A DNA stretch of 7,633 nucleotides from Spirochaetia bacterium (GTDB lineage Bacteria; Spirochaetota; UBA12135): contig DNNS01000084.1 of NCBI GenBank assembly GCA_003497555.1, forward strand, positions 593 to 8,225, read 5' to 3'. Shown here piece by piece: positions 1 through 4,835 of this stretch (its first letter is position 1; every line of letters begins with the position of its first letter). The notes under the pieces were generated by a model. That model searched no databases, was not told the origin of the DNA, and saw only the letters and a list, made by a program, of their open reading frames with translations. The position numbers and the translations under genes are program-made.

Positions 1-116
1 AACAAGGATAGCAATCCGTTCAGCTGGGATGCGGGTGTAGAGTATAACGCGGGGCAGGCTGCGGAGTATGAGGAGTATCAGAAGCAGGAGGAGGCGAAGA
101 AGAAAGCGGCGAATGG
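1..116 (+). repeat. Pre-toxin module, copy 1 (partial)
   Basis: This is the right-hand 116 bases of the conserved module; the left part lies outside the window. It aligns without gaps to 2291-2406 with about 8 mismatches by eye, several of them silent, and more distantly to 5019-5134. Similarity stops at the GAATGG that encodes the end of KKKAANG, the junction with the variable toxin tail. Confidence 0.92.
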
Positions 117-678
117 TGCGGCTACACAATTAGCAGCTGCAGGTGTAGCTGATTTTGATGATGGTATATCAGATACAGCAGATGAAGTTACTTCAACTGA
201 AAGTTTGTTTGATGCCGGAGGGAGGAGTGCGGCTGATGGTGGTAGCTCAAGGGACGATTTAGGTTACGTTGGGAATAAAATACGAGACCAAGTAAATGGA
301 GAGCTAGAAAAAGATTTGTTCGAACATTACTGGCTAGGAAGTGGAAAAGATTATTATCTCTCAAATAGTGATTTTCAATATATTCTTAATAATTCTGTTC
401 CAGAAGGATCACGGACAAAGATAAGTGACTCACTTAGTGTACAATTAGTAAATTGCTATAGTAATAAAAACTTAGATCAGAGTATTGGTCGAGGTAAAGT
501 TTACTATGATAATAAAACGGGACAGGCAGTTGGATTTAGTGATGTTTATGACTTCGATCCGCAACCACTTGGAAGAAGATCATTAAGCGCTGAAGCTCAA
601 ACAAGAGCTGTAAATTACGCTTCAAAAATGTTTGGAAATTCTCATCTCTTTAGAATCAGATATGGCAGAATCAGATGA
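1..678 (+). CDS. C-terminal part of a polymorphic toxin with a colicin M-like lipid II hydrolase tail (5' end outside window)
   Basis: The frame is open from base 1, so the gene continues leftwards out of the window and the 225 visible residues are its C-terminus. Residues 1-39 are the conserved pre-toxin module (ends QEEAKKKAANG), 40-100 a polar linker, and about 105-225 the toxin domain. Seen there: FEHYWLGSG (107-115), DVYDFD (181-186), R192, R193, E198 and R202, and a final FRIRYGRIR. Recalled colicin M (HYLWGNG; D226-K-Y-D-F-N...H235-R236; E241; R245) has the same order of motifs, and R193, E198 and R202 keep its spacing. Colicin M cleaves lipid II in the periplasm to undecaprenol plus a pyrophospho-sugar. 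Differences: two extra residues between the DxYD motif and the arginine, and R192 where colicin M has catalytic H235. The stop overlaps the next start, and that next protein is membrane-anchored, which fits a periplasmic target. The family call is from memory and moderately sure; the toxin-tail call is stronger. TTG at 205 is not a credible start. Confidence 0.7.
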   Translation, partial: NKDSNPFSWDAGVEYNAGQAAEYEEYQKQEEAKKKAANGAATQLAAAGVADFDDGISDTADEVTSTESLFDAGGRSAADGGSSRDDLGYVGNKIRDQVNGELEKDLFEHYWLGSGKDYYLSNSDFQYILNNSVPEGSRTKISDSLSVQLVNCYSNKNLDQSIGRGKVYYDNKTGQAVGFSDVYDFDPQPLGRRSLSAEAQTRAVNYASKMFGNSHLFRIRYGRIR

Positions 679-1124
679 GAAAGTTAATTATTATTTGCAC
701 ATTTGTAATAGCATTAACTATTATCTATATATACAATAATGAAAAACTACCTCCAAGAACTCCTATTAAAATAATTAACAGGATATGTGAATTAAAAATA
801 CCTTCAAATGTTAACGTCGAGAAATATGATGAGCAATGGAATGCTAACGGGGATGGTTATTGTTTGATTATCTTGAATCCTGACAATAAAGAATTTGAAT
901 CTATATTATCAAAGATCAGAAATTCTAATTCTTACCAAAGATTGCCTATAAAAAATTTACCTAATGGTTTCTATCTGATTGGGCATATAACTGATTATTT
1001 ACCTAAAAATGATGCCATTGGTTATTATAAATTGAAAATAATTAATCAAAACGATGGTAGTTATGAGATTGTAATTGCAGATATGAAAGTAAAAAAAATT
1101 ATTATTTATTTTTCCATTGTGTAG
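675..1124 (+). CDS. Probable periplasmic membrane-anchored immunity protein for the colicin M-like toxin
   Basis: The protein has 149 residues. Its ATG overlaps the toxin's TGA (ATGA, 675-678), typical of translationally coupled toxin-immunity pairs, and no Shine-Dalgarno sequence is evident. Residues 3-20 are hydrophobic after MRK, giving a signal anchor with the rest on the periplasmic side. The soluble part contains WNANGDGY (55-62) and two cysteines, C38 and C63, that could form a disulfide. The colicin M immunity protein Cmi is likewise a small periplasmic protein held by an N-terminal helix, but I see no convincing residue-level match to Cmi, so the analogy rests on position and topology. 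The gene is AT-rich, like the toxin tail. The immunity role is inferred from overlap, size and location. Confidence 0.72.
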   Translation: MRKLIIICTFVIALTIIYIYNNEKLPPRTPIKIINRICELKIPSNVNVEKYDEQWNANGDGYCLIILNPDNKEFESILSKIRNSNSYQRLPIKNLPNGFYLIGHITDYLPKNDAIGYYKLKIINQNDGSYEIVIADMKVKKIIIYFSIV

Positions 1125-1148
1125 CTGAAAGTGTTGCTGAACAGGTAT

Positions 1149-1175
1149 TAACTAATTTTGGATAAGATATATAAT
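1149..1175 (+). promoter_or_regulatory. Weak candidate promoter ahead of the membrane-protein/kinase pair
   Basis: TATAAT at 1170-1175 lies about 50 bases before the ATG at 1224. The best upstream hexamer is TTAACT (1149-1154), only 15 bases away. The region is very AT-rich, so a chance match is likely. If real, it would let the last two genes of the cassette be transcribed without the toxin. Confidence 0.2.
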
Positions 1176-1223
1176 CACAATACAATTTTGCATTAGTAAC
1201 ATGTATAATTTTTAAAAATTTTT

Positions 1224-1631
1224 ATGATAAATTTAAGTAATATCATTAATTTAATTGGCAAAAAAATAACTCTTGGTTGGTTTGAAGTGTTTTTTGTAAT
1301 TGGAGTTTTGCTAATTACAACAATCATACCTAGAATAATTGGAATAATTAATATTCCTTGGAACTTTTTATTTACATTGTTTAAATGTTCCGGCTTAAAA
1401 GGTGCTGAAGAAGGCAGTAGAATATTGCCTCTATTGAGTTTTATAGTTTGGCCTTTGCTTGTAACTTATTTTTTAGGGTTTTTTTGTAGAATTTGTTGTT
1501 ATTTCATAAGAAATGGAAAATATTTAACGGTGTCATATTTTTATTTGCTATTCATTATAATTTCTTTTATAATATGTGTAGATAGTAAATATTGGTCTGA
1601 AAAAATGCACTACATTTTTATGACTTTTTAA
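1224..1631 (+). CDS. Small integral membrane protein of unknown function in cassette 1
   Basis: The protein has 135 residues and I recognise no family. Three strongly hydrophobic stretches are visible, at about residues 18-42, 68-95 and 101-119. The loop between the first two contains FKCSGLKGAEEGSR, the only markedly polar part. No good ribosome binding site precedes the ATG; the upstream bases are an A/T run. It lies 99 bases after the immunity gene and 7 bases before the undecaprenol kinase-like gene, so the last two are probably co-transcribed. It could be a second immunity factor, a partner of the kinase, or immunity to a toxin lost from this position. The choice is open. Confidence 0.6.
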   Translation: MINLSNIINLIGKKITLGWFEVFFVIGVLLITTIIPRIIGIINIPWNFLFTLFKCSGLKGAEEGSRILPLLSFIVWPLLVTYFLGFFCRICCYFIRNGKYLTVSYFYLLFIIISFIICVDSKYWSEKMHYIFMTF

Positions 1632-1638
1632 AAAAAAA

Positions 1639-2013
1639 ATGTTAAAATTTATTTATAGTTTAAAATGTGCTTTTAATGGAATACTGTATGTATTTAAAAC
1701 ACAACGAAATTTTAGAATACATCTGATAGTTTTAGTTGCTGTTTTAATATTATGCAGATATTTAGAAGTATCTTTATTAAAAACCAGCATTATTTTTATT
1801 GTGGCGATAGCAGTAATTATTTTGGAACTAATTAATACTGCAAATGAAGACATAGTAAATTATATAAGCCCAGAGTACAATGAAAAAGCTGGTGTTATTA
1901 AGGATGTTATGGCAGGCGCAGTATTAATAGCTGCTATTGGTTCGGTAATAATTGGATTTATTATATTGTTAAAACCTTTGGTAGAAAAAGTGAAAATAAT
2001 TATTGCACAATAG
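1639..2013 (+). CDS. dgkA: DgkA-family membrane lipid kinase, probable undecaprenol kinase type
   Basis: The protein has 124 residues, the usual size for this trimeric three-helix family, which phosphorylates diacylglycerol or, in the Gram-positive type, undecaprenol. Seen: KTQRNFRIH (20-28), the core ELINTANEDIVN (63-74) and KDVMAGAVLIAA (88-99), with hydrophobic helices near 29-42, 48-66 and 92-111. Against recalled E. coli DgkA numbering the offset is a constant six: E63=E69, N66=N72, E70=E76, K88=K94 and D89=D95 are kept. The metal ligand E28 is Q22 (codon CAA), and D80 is N74. RNFRIH and the ending resemble undecaprenol kinases more than E. coli DgkA. It starts 7 bases after the preceding gene with only an A run before it. 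By hand count it is below 30% G+C, unlike the 3' flanking gene, so it looks like cassette cargo. Undecaprenol is what a colicin M-type toxin releases, hence a possible repair or recycling role. Reduced activity is also possible. Confidence 0.88.
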   Translation: MLKFIYSLKCAFNGILYVFKTQRNFRIHLIVLVAVLILCRYLEVSLLKTSIIFIVAIAVIILELINTANEDIVNYISPEYNEKAGVIKDVMAGAVLIAAIGSVIIGFIILLKPLVEKVKIIIAQ

Positions 2014-2017
2014 TGTC

Positions 2018-2032
2018 ACTAAAGCTCTTTGA
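2018..2032 (+). repeat. Boundary motif ACTAAAGCTCTTTGA, copy A
   Basis: This 15-base string lies just after the kinase stop and about 130 bases before module copy 2. A near-identical string, ACTAAAAGCTCTTTGAC, lies about 80 bases before module copy 3 (4794-4810). The two differ by one A. They may mark cassette edges, a promoter element or an old recombination site; the sequence alone does not decide. Confidence 0.5.
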
Positions 2033-2101
2033 TTTAAACATATCTCAAAATAATTATATTGAATAGTCGCTCATCTATAATTTCGGAGAGCGTGTCAATA
2101 G

Positions 2102-2947
2102 CTGCTCGAAAATGAAACACGACAAGCCAAAGAAATAAATTTTCGCCGACTGTCTTGCGAGGGCGCAGGCATCAGCCGGGTACTCCTGGAACAAAAGGGA
2201 GAGGGCGAAGCCTTTTTCGGCGGAGTTGATCTTGAGACCGGTTACTCGTACGCCGGGTATGGAGGCAGCAGCACATTCTCGTCTGATTTCAACAAGGATA
2301 GCAATCCGTTCAGTTGGGATGCGGGCGTAGAGTATAACGCGGGGCAAGCTACGGAGTATGCGGAGTACCAGAAGCAGGAGGATGCGAAGAAGAAGGCGGC
2401 GAATGGGGGTGCAACTGGCGCTCAGGCGAATGATGGAGATGTGTCCACAGGGGGAGGGTCGGCAGATACCGAGTCATCTTCAGATAAAACGAATAAAAGT
2501 TCTTCCGGTGAGATCACAAAAAAAATAGATAATGGAATTACAATTATTGGAACAGAAGAATTTGTTAATTCAACGGAATTATCCATCAATAGGTTGAAAA
2601 AAGTTGATAGTGAATTTCAAAAAATGTTTAACGATTTAAATGCCAATAAAGCGGGAGTTACTATACGTCAAACTACTGATGGAAACTATATTGACTATGA
2701 TGCAAATACTGTTTACTGGAATCCAACAAAAAATACTGGTGGAATAGTTGGAGAAAAATTTAGACATCCAAGAGTGGGATTAGCACATGAACTAGGGCAT
2801 GCGTGACATTATAATCAATACAGACAAGGAAATGTACCTGAATCAGTATTTAGTCAAAGATCTCAAAGAGAAAATGTAGCTATGTATTATGAAAATATTG
2901 CACGGAGACATTTTTACAATACAAGTGGCAAAAGGTTGAAATACTAA
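2102..2947 (+). pseudogene. Orphan toxin cassette 2: zinc metallopeptidase tail, no start codon, interrupted by in-frame TGA
   Basis: The frame opens at 2102, after a TAG, and has no ATG; GTG at 2441 lies inside the linker and is not a credible start. The module (from 2162) ends QEDAKKKAANG and a Ser/Gly/Asp-rich linker follows. The toxin domain starts near 2510 with ITIIGTEEF, continues with YDANTVYWNP and reaches GLAHELGHA (2777-2803). TGA at 2804-2806 interrupts it. The same frame then runs 46 more codons to TAA at 2945-2947, reading HYNQYRQG, ENVAMYYENIARR and a terminal RLKY. HELGH is a zincin motif. This order (early hydrophobic strand, WDP/WNP-like strand, LAHE-hxHA-x-H, late EN..R and R..Y) recalls peptidase M91/NleD-like effectors from memory. 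The TGA sits where those proteins often have an aromatic residue, so a TGG-to-TGA change is the simplest reading. Truncation would remove everything beyond the two zinc histidines. A probable immunity gene follows after 11 bases. Confidence 0.72.
2162..2406 (+). repeat. Pre-toxin module, copy 2
   Basis: This copy spans the full visible module from GAGIS to KKKAANG and matches copy 3 at 4890-5134. The middle encodes GEGEAFFGG and TGYSYAGYGG. At 2176-2198 it lacks two bases and then one base relative to copy 3. The segment therefore reads RVLLEQKG instead of GGYSWNEKG, while GYSWN is still encoded there in another frame. Two compensating indels suggest relaxed selection on the module start. Confidence 0.88.
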
Positions 2948-2958
2948 GGTATTGTTTT

Positions 2959-3576
2959 ATGAAAATAAATATTTTTATTTTATTAATATTAATAACAAGG
3001 TGTGTAATGAGTACTAATAATTTTACGGTTTTTGAAAATTATAATAAAAAAATGATAATGGTTAATGAACCAGAACTTGAACTGAAAGAAAAATATAAGT
3101 ATTTTATAACAAATAACTGTAAAAACCTAATTAATGAAATACACAATATTCTTCAAACAAATCATGATGTTGTTTTTTTCGGCTATGAGCATTTTGATGA
3201 TGGAATTATTGAACTAAGAGCAAAATATTATTTTACTTTTAATTCAAATATTACATGTTTAACATATTTTAATAATGTCAATATTGAAAATTCAGAAAAA
3301 TTTTTTATAAAAAAAATAGAATATAACTTTTACAGTCTAATTTTATCATATTTAAATAAAAATTTTGAAAAAATGAGCAATGTAAAAAATGAATATAAAA
3401 ACGCAGTTGATGATGGGATGATGTCAACTATTTTTGTTTATTATAAAAATAGCCAATATCAAATAAACCAATATCACTTGATAGGAATTAAAGACTATTT
3501 AAAAGAAAAAAATAGAAAAATTAATGAAAACACAATTTCGTTATATGATTTTTTATTATTACTTGACAAATATTAA
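2959..3576 (+). CDS. Probable immunity protein for the metallopeptidase toxin (unknown family)
   Basis: The protein has 205 residues, is very AT-rich and rich in Asn, Lys, Ile and Tyr. Its ATG is 11 bases after the TAA that ends the toxin frame, and AAGG at 2946-2949 can serve as a ribosome binding site 9 bases upstream. Residues 1-14 (MKINIFILLILITR) are hydrophobic and C15 follows, so it may be a signal anchor or a lipoprotein with a poor lipobox (Arg at -1). If the ATG at 3007 (MSTNN) were used, the protein would be cytosolic, which would suit a cytosolic protease target. No enzymatic motif is seen. The immunity role is inferred only from its place directly behind the toxin tail. It appears intact although the toxin frame is broken. 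Confidence 0.6.
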   Translation: MKINIFILLILITRCVMSTNNFTVFENYNKKMIMVNEPELELKEKYKYFITNNCKNLINEIHNILQTNHDVVFFGYEHFDDGIIELRAKYYFTFNSNITCLTYFNNVNIENSEKFFIKKIEYNFYSLILSYLNKNFEKMSNVKNEYKNAVDDGMMSTIFVYYKNSQYQINQYHLIGIKDYLKEKNRKINENTISLYDFLLLLDKY

Positions 3577-3655
3577 TTTTATCACTATTATAGATTTGGC
3601 AGAATTCTTATAACAATAATTCATAGGGGTTAAAAACGAGACTATTATTAATTAA

Positions 3656-3823
3656 TTTAAATTAGAATTGCTAACTGATATGTATCGTGTATATGATGAA
3701 TTATTTATAGAAAATAATGAAGTTGTTTTAAATACGCAAAAACAAAATAAAAAATTATTTGATTTATTTAATAGACGAAAAGAATTAAAAATTAATTTAT
3801 TTAATTGTTATACTTTATACTAG
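3656..3823 (+). pseudogene. Short AT-rich open frame, possible gene remnant
   Basis: The frame is open from 3656 to a TAG at 3821-3823, with an ATG at 3680 (47 residues, beginning MYRVYDELFIENNEVV). It is charged and Lys/Asn-rich like the neighbouring immunity gene, and no ribosome binding site is visible. It could be the 3' end of an immunity gene lost by recombination, a small gene, or chance. No family is recognised. Confidence 0.25.
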
Positions 3824-3910
3824 AAATAAAAACTATCAACAGGGTTAACAAGTATGATATAATTTTTTTATCAAGCCGATGTGATAAAAGTAAAAAAAAT
3901 TTTCTGTCCC

Positions 3911-3941
3911 CGATTTTTTGACAAAAACATATCAAAAATCG
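3911..3941. repeat. Inverted repeat CGATTTTTTGA / TCAAAAATCG
   Basis: The arms 3911-3921 and 3932-3941 pair over ten bases with a single bulged T, around a 10-base loop. The stem is AT-rich and is not followed by a U run, so it is a poor intrinsic terminator. The left arm contains TTTGACAAAA (3917-3926), which recurs exactly at 4805-4814 before cassette 3. It could be a protein-binding site or a folded leader. Confidence 0.4.
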
Positions 3942-4044
3942 TGTGTAGAACAGTCGGTCACAGACGCTTCCGGGAGAGCCTGGGGTCGCTGAAATAACAT
4001 TGCGAGAAGAGAAAGCTGTTCTGCAGGGACGTTTTAACAAGTGA
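3942..4044 (+). other. GC-rich island upstream of the secreted-protein gene
   Basis: This segment is much richer in G+C than the AT-rich DNA on both sides. One frame, just after a TAG at 3946-3948, is open to TGA at 4042-4044 and reads RSQTLPGEPGVAEITLREEK and onwards, which is protein-like in composition but has no start codon. It may be a remnant of an older coding sequence or a structured leader. I do not recognise it. Confidence 0.3.
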
Positions 4045-4056
4045 AACAATAGGGAT

Positions 4057-4062
4057 AAGGAG
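4057..4062 (+). promoter_or_regulatory. Ribosome binding site AAGGAG
   Basis: A full Shine-Dalgarno core 8 bases before the ATG at 4071. It is the strongest in the window and fixes this start; most cassette genes lack one. Confidence 0.8.
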
Positions 4063-4070
4063 AAATAATA

Positions 4071-4748
4071 ATGACTTCGAAATTCATTTTATCAGTAGCA
4101 TTATTGACAATAATTGTATACGCCAAAAAACCGAATCAACCGGGTGAAAAATATTCATATATAATAGGAAAACTCGAACACCAAATAGACATTACCGGAG
4201 CGCCAAAAATGTTCGGGATATGTGAATACAAATTAGTATATAGAAACATAGCAACCAAAAAAGAAGATTCGATATATGTATATAGCAAGAGTCCCTACAC
4301 AGATCCGAAGTATTTTATAAAAAAAATAATTCCCGGAAAATATGAAATAGTATGCCTTGAATATGCATTTGGAAAATTTCCTATATATAAGTGTGCACAT
4401 GAAGAATTGCCAAGAGAAAATCCAGGGTATAAATCAATGATGAAATTACCGGCGGTACAAATTCCAGTTAATAAGAATACAAGAGTCGGGGTAAGCCTAT
4501 CTGCCGGACCTGCTTATTTAGATTGTACCAAAGGATTAGAATATAATAAATATGAATTTGAAGTAGCAGCGAATTCGTATGTATATATCGGCAACTTGAT
4601 ATTTCCGTTAGTACATACAATAGAGGATTATCAAAGAATAGAAAAATGTTTTGAAGTAAAGGATGAATTAGCTGATCCGATAAATCATTTGGATTTTAGT
4701 TCGTTTATAATAGACACAAATAAAATAGTAAGATCATTGGTAAAATAA
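4071..4748 (+). CDS. Secreted protein of unknown function
   Basis: The protein has 225 residues. MTSK is followed by a hydrophobic stretch (5-17) and a VYA/KK junction near residue 18, a plausible signal peptidase I site, so it is probably periplasmic or secreted. The mature part has five cysteines (51, 95, 108, 152, 193), the segment IIPGKYEIVCLEY (86-98) and a later strand-rich stretch YEFEVAANSYVYIGNL (161-176). A PGKY turn followed by a 'YVYIG' strand recalls small beta-sandwich lipoproteins of the DUF2846 sort, but the match is loose and there is no lipobox. The start is fixed by AAGGAG. It lies between cassettes 2 and 3 with no toxin tail in front of it, so it may be a host gene or independent cargo rather than immunity. 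Function unknown. Confidence 0.75.
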   Translation: MTSKFILSVALLTIIVYAKKPNQPGEKYSYIIGKLEHQIDITGAPKMFGICEYKLVYRNIATKKEDSIYVYSKSPYTDPKYFIKKIIPGKYEIVCLEYAFGKFPIYKCAHEELPRENPGYKSMMKLPAVQIPVNKNTRVGVSLSAGPAYLDCTKGLEYNKYEFEVAANSYVYIGNLIFPLVHTIEDYQRIEKCFEVKDELADPINHLDFSSFIIDTNKIVRSLVK

Positions 4749-4793
4749 CGAGATCAAAAGGCATGATAAAATAAATCAAGCTTATGAAATTAA

Positions 4794-4810
4794 ACTAAAA
4801 GCTCTTTGAC
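4794..4810 (+). repeat. Boundary motif ACTAAAAGCTCTTTGAC, copy B
   Basis: The counterpart of 2018-2032, placed before cassette 3. Here it contains TTGACA (4806-4811), a consensus -35 box, but no good -10 box follows at normal spacing before the ATG at 4836; TACGAA at 4831-4836 is weak and 19 bases away. A promoter is therefore uncertain. Confidence 0.5.
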
Positions 4811-4835
4811 AAAATAAATCGAAAAAAAAGTACGA

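Larger units (their letters stand above)
3577..4070. other. Intergenic stretch between cassette 2 and the secreted-protein gene
   Basis: About 490 bases without a convincing gene. The first part (3577-3900) is extremely AT-rich and holds one short open frame. The middle has an inverted repeat at 3911-3941. The region 3942-4044 is markedly richer in G+C. The last bases carry the ribosome binding site of the next gene. I see no transposase fragment, tRNA or convincing terminator; a TATAAT at 3858-3863 has no matching upstream box. Confidence 0.6.

Noticed and set aside
205..207. TTG as the start of the first toxin
   Set aside because: The frame is open back to base 1 and upstream codons encode the conserved module, so this is an internal codon.
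1653..1853. Minus-strand open frame inside the lipid kinase gene
   Set aside because: The plus strand has clear DgkA-family motifs; the minus frame is a shadow.
2075..2347. Minus-strand open frame over module copy 2
   Set aside because: It is antisense to the conserved module, has no recognisable product, and matching plus-strand protein conservation among copies explains the DNA.
2441..2443. GTG as the start of an independent metallopeptidase gene
   Set aside because: It lies in the linker directly behind the module in the same frame, with no ribosome binding site.
2804..2806. TGA read as tryptophan through a changed genetic code
   Set aside because: The 727-codon flanking gene uses TGG for tryptophan with no in-frame TGA, and two toxin frames end in TGA, one in a typical ATGA overlap. 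A local mutation is simpler.
3858..3863. TATAAT as promoter of the secreted-protein gene
   Set aside because: It lies over 200 bases upstream with no -35 box in a region where such hexamers are expected by chance.
3801..4049. Minus-strand open frame across the intergenic inverted repeat and GC-rich island
   Set aside because: No family resemblance and mixed composition; it spans clearly different sequence types.
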